Positions 1-8,270 of a stretch of 64,000 bases of DNA are shown here, one piece after another. This DNA comes from Spongiibacter marinus (GTDB taxonomy: Bacteria; Pseudomonadota; Gammaproteobacteria; Pseudomonadales; Spongiibacteraceae): NCBI RefSeq assembly GCF_016906995.1, contig NZ_JAFBBD010000006.1, forward strand, positions 222,438 through 286,437, given 5' to 3'. The position numbers were made by a program, and so were the translations under genes. The notes under the pieces are model-generated. The model was not told where the DNA came from. It did no database searches and saw nothing but the letters and a program-made list of their open reading frames with translations. How positions within the stretch are numbered: position 1 is the stretch's first letter; each line of letters starts with the position of its first letter.

Positions 1-190
1 TAATAGCGCAAGCCTTTTTTTGCGATGTCGATAAGCCGATGTGTCGTAATCGACAAAAGATATTGAAAAACATATAGTTATTGTATTAAAAATTTTAATT
101 GCTGGAGTTCTATTGTCGTTTCAAAAGGATTTGGTATAGCATGTTGGTTCAATAAGAAAAGTAATATTGTTGATTTGGAGCGACCAGTAA
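1..190 (+). promoter_or_regulatory. Leader and probable promoter of the catabolic operon
   Basis: AT-rich non-coding stretch. A possible promoter has TTGTCG at 113-118 and TATAGC at 135-140 with a 16-bp gap. A GGAG at 177-180 is the likely ribosome binding site for the gene at 191. The arms TGTCGAT (26-32) and ATCGACA (49-55) form an inverted repeat that could be an operator or the remains of an upstream terminator. These are pattern matches only. Confidence 0.3.
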
Positions 191-1156
191 ATGTCACAAC
201 ACCCCGCATCGAAGCCTCTTTCTGAGGGGGCGCATCCACGCCACCGCAGCGCCGGTAATTTGCGTCTGCCGATCATTCAGGCCCCCATGTTTTTGTTGTC
301 AGGGCCAGAAATGGTGATTGCCAGTTGCCGAGCGGGCATCGTTGGTTCGTTCCCGTCGCCGAATGCGCGCACCGTTGAAGACCTGGACGCCTGGTTGGCA
401 GAAATCACACAGGCGCTGGCCGACAGCCCTGATGCCGCTCCCTGGGCAATGAACCTGGTGATGCATCGCACCAATCCGCGCTGTTACGAGGACTTAGCAT
501 TAGCCGTTAAATACCGCGCACCGATTGTGATTACCGCCTTGGGTAGCCCGAAGGATGCCGTGGAGCAGGTACACAGCTACGGCGGAAAAATTTACGCAGA
601 TGTCGTTTCGCTGGAGTTTGCCCGCAAGGCAGCGGCATCGGGTGTGGATGGTTTGGCGCTGGTTTGTGCCGGGGCGGGCGGCCACACCGGTCAATTATCG
701 CCTTTTGCCTTTGTTGAAGAGGTGCGTAGCTTTTTTGACGGCGAGATCATTCTCTCTGGCGCGATTAGCAGTGGCCGAGCCCTGCGGGCGGCCGAAGTAA
801 TGGGGGCCGATTACGTGTACATGGGCACTCGCTTCATTCCCACCCACGAAAGCCGGGCGCAAGACGCCTATAAACAAATGGTGGTTGAGTCCTCCGGGGC
901 CGACATCATCACCAGTGATGCGATCACCGGGGTGAAAGCCAATTGGCTACGCAAGAGCCTGGAGCAGGGCGGCTACGATCCCGCCAATATGCCCGCCGCT
1001 GCAGATATTGATTTTATGAAAGCCGCTGGCGATGCCAAACGCTGGCGCGATATATGGGCAGCGGGGCAGGGCGTTGGCGCGATTCGCGCCCAGCAGTCGA
1101 TCAGCGAGGTGGTCGACCAGCTGGAAGAAGAATATCGCCAGGCGTCGAGCCAATAG
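191..1156 (+). CDS. Nitronate monooxygenase-like flavoprotein (NPD family)
   Basis: A 321-aa protein of the 2-nitropropane dioxygenase/nitronate monooxygenase TIM-barrel family, FMN-binding and cytoplasmic. Family hallmarks are the N-terminal 'LPIIQAPMF' strand, the 'GAGGHTGQ' glycine-rich phosphate loop near residue 160, and 'SGAISSGRAL...GADYVYMGTRF' in the C-terminal half. The length is typical. The ATG at 191 follows a GGAG. It leads a same-strand run with an acyl-CoA ligase and two thiolases, so its substrate here is more likely an acyl-CoA pathway intermediate than a true nitronate; that is inference. Members of this family are also often annotated as enoyl reductase-like. Confidence 0.85.
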   Translation: MSQHPASKPLSEGAHPRHRSAGNLRLPIIQAPMFLLSGPEMVIASCRAGIVGSFPSPNARTVEDLDAWLAEITQALADSPDAAPWAMNLVMHRTNPRCYEDLALAVKYRAPIVITALGSPKDAVEQVHSYGGKIYADVVSLEFARKAAASGVDGLALVCAGAGGHTGQLSPFAFVEEVRSFFDGEIILSGAISSGRALRAAEVMGADYVYMGTRFIPTHESRAQDAYKQMVVESSGADIITSDAITGVKANWLRKSLEQGGYDPANMPAAADIDFMKAAGDAKRWRDIWAAGQGVGAIRAQQSISEVVDQLEEEYRQASSQ

Positions 1157-1209
1157 CGCCTGAGGGCGGCTCGTCTTTTCCAATTCAATAATAAAACGAA
1201 CGGTAAGCC

Positions 1210-2877
1210 ATGATTACATCACCACAACATACCATCGATACGTATCAAGCCAGCGGGCTTTGGGAAGGCCGCGTATTGCATCAATTACTCGACGAGCACA
1301 GTGCCAACGTGCCGCAACAAATGGCCGTGGCCGATGCACCGAACCGGCAGGACCTGGTCGGTTCTGAGCCGCTGCGTTTAAGCTATGAATCCCTGCAACA
1401 TGCCAGCTACAACCTCGCGCTAGCCTTGGTGGAACGCGGTATCGGCGAAGACGATACGGTGATCGTACAACTGCCGAATATTGTCGAACTGGTGGTGTGT
1501 TATCTGGCGCTGAGTCGTATTGGTGCGATCATTTCACCGGTGCCGGTGCAATACGGCGACTACGAACTCAAGCACTTTGCCGAATCGCTAAACGCTCGCG
1601 CACTAATCAGTATCGCGCAGTTTAAAGGCGAGCCGCTGGGCAGCGAGCGGGGCGCCAATTTACCCACAAACCTCAGCGTATTGTTGTTTGGTAAAGACCT
1701 GCATTTGCAGACGCGAGCGGATGAGCGTGCCGCGGCAAAGCTTCGCGCGCTTGAGGCCGTTTCCAGCGATGCCAACCGCATTACCACTGTCTGCTGGACC
1801 TCTGGTACCACTGGCATGCCTAAAGGGGTGCCTCGCTCGCACAATATGTGGGTAACCGTTGGCCGCAACTGTATTGAAGCCGGGGATTACCAAAGCGGCG
1901 ATGTGCTGTTAAATGCCTTTCCAATGGTCAATATGGCCTCTATCAGTGCGTTCCTGTATGCATGGCTGCTGAAGCGTTGCAGTTTGGTACTGCACCATCC
2001 CTTTGATCCCGGCGTCTTTCTTCAGCAGATGCAGGACGAGAAGGTGAACTTCACCATTATCCCGCCTGCGGTGCTCAATCAGCTCGCGAAAAACGAGGCC
2101 ATGTGGCAGCAGTTCGACTTCTCGGCATTGCGCTCTATCGGCTCGGGTTCGGCGCCGTTGGCACCGTGGATGATGGAGAAGTTTGAGCGCGACTACGGGA
2201 AATGCATTGTCAATTACTACGGCTCTAATGAGGGTATTAACCTCCTTTCTAAGCCGAAAGATGTTGCCGACCCGGCGGTGCGCGCCTTTATGTTTCCTCG
2301 CTTTGGCAGTGCCGGGCTGGAGTGGCCGTCGTCCGCGAGCAAAACCATCTGGACTAAAGTGCTCAACCCGGATACTGGCGAAGAAATTACGGCGTCAGGT
2401 GTGGCCGGCGAGCTTGCGGTGAAAGGCCCGACGGTTTTCGACGGTTACTGGCAAACGGATAACAGCGATGTTTTCACCGACGACGGCTACTTTCTAACCG
2501 GTGATTTGGTGGAAATTTGCGGCGACCAGCAGCAGTTCTATCGCATTGCCGGGCGCTGTAAAGACATTATTAATCGCGGCGGTATGAAGCTGTCTCCCTC
2601 GGAGATCGACGTGTTGCTCGAGGGGTTGCCCGGCGCACAGGAGGCCGCCGTGTGCGCCTATCCAGACAGCATCTTAGGCGAACGTATCTGCGCCTGTGTC
2701 GTGCCCAATGCCGCCGAGGCGCCGCCTAGCCTGCAGGATGTTGTCGCCTTTCTTCAGGCCAAGGGCGTTGCCAAAATCAAATTGCCCGAGCGCCTGGAGT
2801 TATTAGAAACGCTGCCGCGAAACGCCCTCGGAAAAGTGCAGCGTTTTGCCCTGCAAGAACAGATATCCGCCGAATAA
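1210..2877 (+). CDS. Acyl-CoA synthetase / AMP-dependent ligase
   Basis: A 555-aa class I adenylate-forming enzyme that activates a carboxylic acid to its CoA thioester through an acyl-adenylate. The phosphate-binding signature TSGTTGMPKG is at residues 197-206, the hinge-region TGD aspartate is D432, and the C-terminal catalytic lysine is K542 in 'LPRNALGKVQR'. The length is normal and no transmembrane segment is seen. It starts 53 bp after the flavoprotein gene and ends 30 bp before the first thiolase, so the four genes are probably one transcript. The acid it activates cannot be read from sequence; a medium/long-chain, aromatic or terpenoid/steroid side-chain acid all fit. Confidence 0.92.
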   Translation: MITSPQHTIDTYQASGLWEGRVLHQLLDEHSANVPQQMAVADAPNRQDLVGSEPLRLSYESLQHASYNLALALVERGIGEDDTVIVQLPNIVELVVCYLALSRIGAIISPVPVQYGDYELKHFAESLNARALISIAQFKGEPLGSERGANLPTNLSVLLFGKDLHLQTRADERAAAKLRALEAVSSDANRITTVCWTSGTTGMPKGVPRSHNMWVTVGRNCIEAGDYQSGDVLLNAFPMVNMASISAFLYAWLLKRCSLVLHHPFDPGVFLQQMQDEKVNFTIIPPAVLNQLAKNEAMWQQFDFSALRSIGSGSAPLAPWMMEKFERDYGKCIVNYYGSNEGINLLSKPKDVADPAVRAFMFPRFGSAGLEWPSSASKTIWTKVLNPDTGEEITASGVAGELAVKGPTVFDGYWQTDNSDVFTDDGYFLTGDLVEICGDQQQFYRIAGRCKDIINRGGMKLSPSEIDVLLEGLPGAQEAAVCAYPDSILGERICACVVPNAAEAPPSLQDVVAFLQAKGVAKIKLPERLELLETLPRNALGKVQRFALQEQISAE

Positions 2878-2907
2878 CGGCATCGGCCATTCAGCAAAAA
2901 GGAGTCC

Positions 2908-4140
2908 ATGATGACGGTATACATACTGGGCGGCAGCCAAACAGATTTCGCGCGTAACTGGGCGCGAGAAGACCTGGACAGCTTTGATATGTTCAAGGCG
3001 GTTCTCGACGATGCGCTGGCGGCCACGGGCTTGTCGCCGGAGCAAATCGAGGTAGGGCACGTAGGAAATTTCGTCGGCGATTTATTCACCGGCCAGGGCC
3101 TGCTGGGCGGCTTTTTCGCGCAAGCGTACCCCGAGTTAAACGGCATACCCACCAGTCGCCACGAAGCCGCGTGTGCCTCGGGGTCGATGGCAATACTGGG
3201 GGCAATGAAAGACATAGAATGCGGCCACTACGATGTAGCCTGTGTATTGGGCATGGAGATCATGCGCAATGTGCCGGGGCAAACCGGCGCTGAATATTTG
3301 GGCGCCGCCACATGGAAGGGCTACGAGGCGCAAGAGGCTAACTACCCCTGGCCTTACATGTTTAGCGATATTATCGATGAATATGACCGCCGCCACGGCA
3401 TTAACACTGATCACCTGCATACGATATCGCGCATCAACTACGGCAACGCTAAGCACAACCCCTTGGCGCAAAGTCGCCACTGGAACTTCGAGCCAGCGTT
3501 TTTCAGCTCAAGCGATGCACACAATCCACCGATAGAAGGGCGCGTTCGTAAATCAGACTGCGGCCAAATCACCGATGGCGCCGCCTGCGTCTTCCTGGCA
3601 AGTGAATCGGCCGCCAAACGCTATGCCGCGCAGCAGGGCATTTCGCTGAGTGACATTCCCCGCATCAAAGGCTGGGGGCATCGCTCGTCTGCCATCGACC
3701 TCCGTAGCAAGCTGCGCCTTAGCGACGGTCAGCCACTGCTTTTCCCTCATGTAAATCAGCTGATTCGCGACGCCCTAAAACGCGCAGACATGACTGACTT
3801 GCTGCAACTCGACGGCCTTGAAGTGCACGACTGTTTTTCCATTACCGAGTACATGGTGATCGATCACTGCGGTTTAACGGCGCCCGGCGAAAGCTGGAAA
3901 GCAATAGAGGAGGGGCGCATATGCAAAGACGGCGACTTTCCCATTAATGCCAGCGGCGGCTTGATCGGCCTGGGCCATCCCGTGGGCGCGACCGGCGTAC
4001 GCATGCTGTTGGACTGCTACAAGCAGGTCAGCGGCCAAGCAGGGGAGACGCAAATCACCAATGCCAAAAACATGGCCACCTTCAACCTTGGCGGCAGCGC
4101 CACAACCTGTGCCAGCTTTATAGTAGGAATTAACGAATGA
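2908..4140 (+). CDS. Thiolase (SCP-x/acetyl-CoA acetyltransferase-like)
   Basis: A 410-aa thiolase-fold enzyme for thiolytic cleavage of a 3-ketoacyl-CoA. The acylated cysteine is C89 in 'EAACASGS', and the C-terminal 'GLGHPVGATG' block carries H357. The opening 'YILGGSQTDFARNW' and the 'DCFSITEY' segment resemble the sterol carrier protein-x type rather than FadA. The start has a clear AGGAG 7-8 bp upstream. The stop overlaps the next thiolase start by 4 bp (ATGA), indicating translational coupling. Two different thiolases in tandem suggest a pathway that cuts both a straight and a branched or cyclic acyl chain, which is inference. Confidence 0.88.
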   Translation: MMTVYILGGSQTDFARNWAREDLDSFDMFKAVLDDALAATGLSPEQIEVGHVGNFVGDLFTGQGLLGGFFAQAYPELNGIPTSRHEAACASGSMAILGAMKDIECGHYDVACVLGMEIMRNVPGQTGAEYLGAATWKGYEAQEANYPWPYMFSDIIDEYDRRHGINTDHLHTISRINYGNAKHNPLAQSRHWNFEPAFFSSSDAHNPPIEGRVRKSDCGQITDGAACVFLASESAAKRYAAQQGISLSDIPRIKGWGHRSSAIDLRSKLRLSDGQPLLFPHVNQLIRDALKRADMTDLLQLDGLEVHDCFSITEYMVIDHCGLTAPGESWKAIEEGRICKDGDFPINASGGLIGLGHPVGATGVRMLLDCYKQVSGQAGETQITNAKNMATFNLGGSATTCASFIVGINE

Positions 4141-5339
4141 CACACGCTTATATTTACGACGCTATTCGCACACCGCGCGGCCGCGCCAAAGAAACGGGTA
4201 GTCTGCATGCATTGTCGCCACTGGCGCTGCTAAAAACCCTTTACGATGCCCTGGCTGAGCGCAATCCACTGGACAAAAGCCAGGTTGATGATGTGATTCT
4301 AGGCTGTGTAACACAGGCGGGTGATCAGGCGGCAAATATCGCCAAAACCTCCCTGTTATATGCTGGCTGGCCCAGCCATGTTCCCGGTATTACTGTAAAC
4401 CGTTTTTGTTCCTCCGGTTTGGACGCCATCAATTTTGCCGCACTGAAAGTGCAAGGCGGGCAAGCCGGTATGGTCATTGCTGGCGGCGTGGAAATGATGT
4501 CCCGCGTGCCGATGTTGTCCGACAAAGCCACCGTTTTTACCGACCCAAAGATGGCGGCTCGCTGCCAAATGTTAATGATGGGCAACGGCGCGGACCTGAT
4601 TGCTTCCCAGTATCAAATCAATCGCGAAGACGCCGACCAGGTCGCCGTAACCAGTCAGCAGCGCGCCGCCCGCGCGCGTGACAATGGCTGGTTCCGCTCG
4701 GTCGTTCCGGTCGTAAATCCAGAGACAGGTGTAAATGTGGTTCACGATGAATGCATCCGCGACAACGCAAACATGGAGTCCCTGGCGCAAATGCCGCCGG
4801 CCTTTGCTGAGCTTGGCGCAAAAGGCATCGATGCCTTGCAACTTCAGGGGCATGCCAAACTCACCGAGATCCAGCATATTCACACCGCTGGTAATTCGCC
4901 AGCGATGGCCGATGGCGCTGCCTTGGTGTTGGTGGGCGACGAAGCATTGGGCGAAACGCTGGGTAAAGCGCCACGCGCGCGTATCTGCGCCGTCGCCAGT
5001 GTTTGCGACGATCCATTAACCGTCATCTCAGGCTGCTGCGCCGCCACGCAAAAGCTTATGCAGGAGCAGGCGTTAACCGCCGACGACATCGACCTGTTCG
5101 AACTGCATGAAGCCTTTGCCGCCACGGTGATCAAATGCCAGCGCGACCTCGGTATCAGCGAAGACAAGCTCAACGTCAATGGCGGAGTGATCGCACTCGG
5201 TCATCCCATGGGCGCAACCGGCGCCATCATGGCGGGCACCTTAATTGACGAGCTTGAGCGCCGCGGCCTGAAACGCGGTATTGTTGCGGCAAGCGGCGCC
5301 GCAGGCACAGGAACGGCAATATTGCTGGAGCGGTGTTAA
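4137..5339 (+). CDS. Acetyl-CoA C-acyltransferase (thiolase II type)
   Basis: A 400-aa thiolase in the FadA/AtoB architecture. The nucleophilic cysteine is C91 in 'VNRFCSSGLDA', and 'GGVIALGHPMGATG' carries H356. The usual second catalytic cysteine, in a C-x-G-G-G motif near the C-terminus, is not visible: the aligned stretch reads 'VAASGAAGTGTA'. The protein may therefore use another general base or work mainly in one direction. It is the last gene of the operon and its stop codon lies inside a strong hairpin. Confidence 0.88.
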   Translation: MTHAYIYDAIRTPRGRAKETGSLHALSPLALLKTLYDALAERNPLDKSQVDDVILGCVTQAGDQAANIAKTSLLYAGWPSHVPGITVNRFCSSGLDAINFAALKVQGGQAGMVIAGGVEMMSRVPMLSDKATVFTDPKMAARCQMLMMGNGADLIASQYQINREDADQVAVTSQQRAARARDNGWFRSVVPVVNPETGVNVVHDECIRDNANMESLAQMPPAFAELGAKGIDALQLQGHAKLTEIQHIHTAGNSPAMADGAALVLVGDEALGETLGKAPRARICAVASVCDDPLTVISGCCAATQKLMQEQALTADDIDLFELHEAFAATVIKCQRDLGISEDKLNVNGGVIALGHPMGATGAIMAGTLIDELERRGLKRGIVAASGAAGTGTAILLERC

Positions 5340-5348
5340 CCGCTCCAG
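5325..5348 (+). terminator. Hairpin at the end of the thiolase operon
   Basis: Perfect 10-bp stem CTGGAGCGGT / ACCGCTCCAG with a GTTA loop, overlapping the stop codon. No T-run follows, so it may act as an mRNA 3' stabiliser or a weak terminator. Confidence 0.55.
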
Positions 5349-5612
5349 AGAGAATCCAGCCTTAATTTGGGTGTTTCGACATATAGAGCATAAAACTTCC
5401 ATAGCATCACAACTTATTGATAATTATAATGAATATAACAGATAAACTCAGGCAGCGGCCTCTGTTATGTAACGTTTCTATTCCACTGTACGGCCAGTAG
5501 CTATCGATCCAACAAAGCTTGTCAATGAAATCATGGTTACTGTCAGCAATTCCGTATTAATTCCAAGTAAGGCAGATTCCAACTTGGCTCACCAGGGGGA
5601 TTTCCGCGATGA
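5349..5612. other. Intergenic stretch without genes
   Basis: AT-rich DNA between the thiolase operon and the transposon end. No open frame with coding character, RNA gene or clear repeat is visible. It is the probable junction of resident and acquired DNA. Confidence 0.4.
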
Positions 5613-5651
5613 GGGGTAGGCTAGGGCGGTAAAAGCGTTGCTATTAGCCAC
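5613..5651 (+). repeat. Left terminal inverted repeat, Tn3-family type
   Basis: Begins GGGGTAGG and contains CGGTAAAAGCGTTG followed by TAGCCAC, the layout of Tn3-family 38-40 bp repeats (GGGG start, central A-run, TTAG near the inner end). Its inner 28 bp (5624-5651) match 54684-54711 in inverted orientation at 24 of 28 positions. It lies 22 bp outside the 3' end of the tnpT remnant. No matching 5-bp target duplication was found. Confidence 0.55.
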
Positions 5652-5673
5652 TTCTATCCTATCTGATATGAAA

Positions 5674-6205
5674 CTATAGCGATTCCTGAAGTTGTTTAAA
5701 CCGGCCCTGGATCACCGCCTTTTCCTGAAGAATCACCTTGTTCTCGTCCGTCAGAAACATCACTTTGTCTTGGGCAGTTTTCAATTCGGCTTTGACGGTC
5801 TCCATAGCTTGGGACAACACGGCCACTTGCTTATCGACATCTGCTTTCTGAGCGGTGAGCACTGCCATATTTTCCGTCAATTGGTCATTTTTATACTGGT
5901 ATTCCCGGCACTTCGTCACGGCTTCTTCATGCTCGTGTTTCAGCTTCTGGATATCTTCTATCTTGCCGTTCAAGTCGCTGCGTAGCACCGCATTGGCCTG
6001 TTTTAATTCATCAGCATTGCGTTGTAACTGCGCATTAGCGTCAAATAGCTCTGTCGTTCTCGACTCTGCCTGAGCGAGCCGGTGTTGCAGATCCTGAATC
6101 TGATCCTTCAGCCCCTGGTTAACTGAACGGGATTGTTCGCGCTCCTGCTGGCGGTCTTCTGCTGTACGCTGCTGGTAATGTTCGAAATGGTCGCGGATAT
6201 CACGA
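5674..6205 (-). pseudogene. tnpT: tnpT (KfrA-like) 3' remnant
   Basis: Reading on the minus strand, about 175 codons match the C-terminal coiled coil of the intact protein at 53436-54485; over the last 104 residues 85 are identical. Similarity stops abruptly near 6205 at an in-frame TGA, and the N-terminal DNA-binding half is missing. A GTG-started frame from 5988 is open, but the similarity continues in the same frame upstream of it, so this is a 5'-truncated gene and not a small gene. TnpT is the DNA-binding partner of the TnpS recombinase in Tn4651-type cointegrate resolution. With the adjacent inverted repeat it marks a broken transposon end. Confidence 0.75.
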
Positions 6206-6386
6206 TCCGTTCAATTTGCTGTCTAGTCAGGCGCTCTGCCCGCATCACAATGGCTGGGAAAATACTGGTGGCAGGCGGCCGATTTGCAAATTGACCCGGT
6301 AAAAAACCATCCAACCGACCGCTGGGACTTGACGATCTATAATAAATGAATCTGGATATTAGTCGCTAATCAAAGGAAAAACTCCA

Positions 6387-6533
6387 ATGAATAGAGCTTA
6401 TCCAGCACTCACGGACAACCGTTTCATGGTCTTGGTAAATGTCTTGGCGCTGAACGTAGCCCCCGAATGCGTAGAGGACTTTACAGGCAATTGCTGTGCC
6501 GCTAGACTTCCCTTCCTTTTTGTTTGGGCATAA
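6387..6533 (+). CDS. Small ORF upstream of czcI (possible leader peptide)
   Basis: A 48-codon frame starting ATG with an AAAGGAAAA 8-16 bp upstream. The product begins MNRAYPALTDNR, contains a Cys-Cys pair near the end and finishes in a hydrophobic stretch. It lies just before the start of the czcI-like gene, so it could be a translated leader. No family is recognised, and it may be chance or the remnant of a gene cut by the left junction. Confidence 0.25.
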   Translation: MNRAYPALTDNRFMVLVNVLALNVAPECVEDFTGNCCAARLPFLFVWA

Positions 6534-6538
6534 CTGGC

Positions 6539-6898
6539 GTGGTTAGACGCAGATTCATAATGGCAATGATGCTCCTGATGGCTTTGCAGTCGGTGGTGTC
6601 TGTTGCTGATATGGGTCAGTTTTACAATCCGGGAGTGGTTCACCATGATGCTGAGCTTTTAACTGAGTCCTCGGATATTGAGCCAGCCGACACGATCGGC
6701 AATCAGTCTCCCGCCGCGCCGGACGATTCCGGCGACTCATTCGTGCAATGTGATCTATGCCATGGGCACTGCCATATGCTATCGATGGGTTACCTGCCTG
6801 ACGCTTTGGGCAATATGCCGGAGAAAAGCCTGACGGGTTACCGGGCCCGCTTTTCCTCTGTCGATCAATCCTCTCCTTTCCGCCCTCCTATCGTTTGA
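6539..6898 (+). CDS. czcI: CzcI-like periplasmic protein
   Basis: About 119 aa from a GTG start; a TTG at 6524 and an ATG at 6560 are alternatives, and no strong ribosome site decides. The N-terminus has three arginines, a hydrophobic segment and a probable signal-peptide cleavage near 'SVVSVADM'. The mature part is acidic and then has a compact metal-ligand cluster, 'QCDLCHGHCHM'. Size, signal peptide, Cys/His cluster and position directly before czcC match CzcI, the small periplasmic modulator of czc operons. Sequence identity with known CzcI could not be tested. Confidence 0.55.
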   Translation: MVRRRFIMAMMLLMALQSVVSVADMGQFYNPGVVHHDAELLTESSDIEPADTIGNQSPAAPDDSGDSFVQCDLCHGHCHMLSMGYLPDALGNMPEKSLTGYRARFSSVDQSSPFRPPIV

Positions 6899-6962
6899 TC
6901 CTGCGAGCACTTTCCCCAACCCGGGGAATTACTGTCATTTAGACTTGCGTAGGAGTAGTTTC

Positions 6963-8255
6963 ATGTTTTTTGGAATGCCCATTAAAAATGGGCTGCGGGC
7001 AATACCGCGTCAATTTTTTAACACCTTGCTGTGTCTTCTCGTGCTAACCCTGGCGGGCACTGTTGCGTACGCCGAGCAGGTACCTCTCACGCTTGCCAAT
7101 GCCCTCTCGCGGACCGTGGCGCAGAACCCCACCCTGCAGGTTTTCGATTTTCGCCTTCAGGGCCTTGAAGGCCGTCGTTTCACGGCGGATCAAAATCCTG
7201 CCCTGGAAGCCGGCCTGGAGGTGGAAAACGTCCTCGGCAGCGGCAACCGGCAGGGGAGCGACGCGGCAGAGTACACCCTGTCCTTGTCATCGGTTCTCGA
7301 ACTTGGCGGCAAGCGTGAGGCCCGCGTCAGCGTCGTCGACTCGCGATACGCTCTGGTCGAGGCCGAGCGCCGGGCCGAAACCCTGGATGTGCTGGGACAG
7401 GTGGCCCAGCGTTTTGTCGCCACCCTGGCCCTGCAGGAAAAACTTGAACTGGCCGCTGACGCTGTGGCGCTGACCGAGGCCACCCACGAGATCGTCACCC
7501 GTCGCGCCGACCGGGGCGCGGCGCCCCAGGCCGAAGTCATGCGCGCCAGGGCCGCGCTCACCCGGAGTCGTATCGAGCAGTCCCGCGTGTTAAGCGAATA
7601 CGAGAGCCGGAAAATAGCTCTGGCTTCGCTCTGGGGTGATACCCGTCCGGACTTCCAGAGTCTGGAGGGCGACCTGTTCCAGTTCGGGTCCTCCGACAGT
7701 TTCGAGATCCTGTACCAGCGGGTCAGTGAGAGCCCGGCCATTCAAATCTATGCCAGCGAGCGGCGCGTCCGTGAGGCGGAAGTCCAATTGGCACGGAGCC
7801 AGTCCGAGAGCGATATCCGCTGGCAGGTGGGTGTCCGGCAGTTCGAGGAGACGGATGACTCGGCGCTGGTCGGCGGGTTTTCCGTACCGCTGTTTTCCGG
7901 ACGGCGCAATCGCGGCGAAGTGCAAGCCGCTCTGGCGGCGCGGGATGAAGTCCGGTACCGCCGGGAGGACACCCTGCTTCGCCTCCACTCGCGCCTGTTC
8001 GAGGCTTACCGACAGTGGCAGCAAAACATCGAGGCGGTTGAGCAGATTCGCGGCCAAGTGCTTCCCGATCTGAGTGATGCCCTCAGCCAGACCCGCGAGG
8101 CCTACCAGAAAGGTCGCTACAGCTATGTGGAGTGGACCGCCGCGCAGCGGGAATTGCTCTCCGCCCGGCAGGCGCTGGTCGACGCCGCCACCATGGCGCT
8201 GCTCAACCAGTCGCTGATCGAACAACTGACGGCGCAGCCTCTGGCTGGCCGCTGA
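6963..8255 (+). CDS. czcC: Outer-membrane efflux factor CzcC
   Basis: A 430-aa TolC-family outer membrane factor of a heavy-metal RND pump. The ATG at 6963 is chosen over an upstream TTG because it has a TAGGAG about 8 bp before it. The signal peptide ends near 'VAYAEQ'. The two repeated OEP domains are visible as long heptad-rich helices ('ETLDVLGQVAQRFVATLALQ', 'RLHSRLFEAYRQWQ'), and the C-terminal repeat has 'KGRYSYVEW'. It is followed after 15 bp by czcB. It forms the exit duct through the outer membrane for Zn, Co or Cd. Confidence 0.9.
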   Translation: MFFGMPIKNGLRAIPRQFFNTLLCLLVLTLAGTVAYAEQVPLTLANALSRTVAQNPTLQVFDFRLQGLEGRRFTADQNPALEAGLEVENVLGSGNRQGSDAAEYTLSLSSVLELGGKREARVSVVDSRYALVEAERRAETLDVLGQVAQRFVATLALQEKLELAADAVALTEATHEIVTRRADRGAAPQAEVMRARAALTRSRIEQSRVLSEYESRKIALASLWGDTRPDFQSLEGDLFQFGSSDSFEILYQRVSESPAIQIYASERRVREAEVQLARSQSESDIRWQVGVRQFEETDDSALVGGFSVPLFSGRRNRGEVQAALAARDEVRYRREDTLLRLHSRLFEAYRQWQQNIEAVEQIRGQVLPDLSDALSQTREAYQKGRYSYVEWTAAQRELLSARQALVDAATMALLNQSLIEQLTAQPLAGR

Positions 8256-8270
8256 ACAAGGATTACTACC

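Noticed and set aside
5624..5651. Integron attC/attI site suggested by the GCGTTG core
   Set aside because: The sequence does not follow GTTRRRY and no integron integrase is present; inverted orientation fits a transposon repeat better.
5692..6073. Plus-strand frames of 97 and 72 aa over the left tnpT remnant
   Set aside because: They are antisense to a region whose minus-strand reading clearly matches TnpT.
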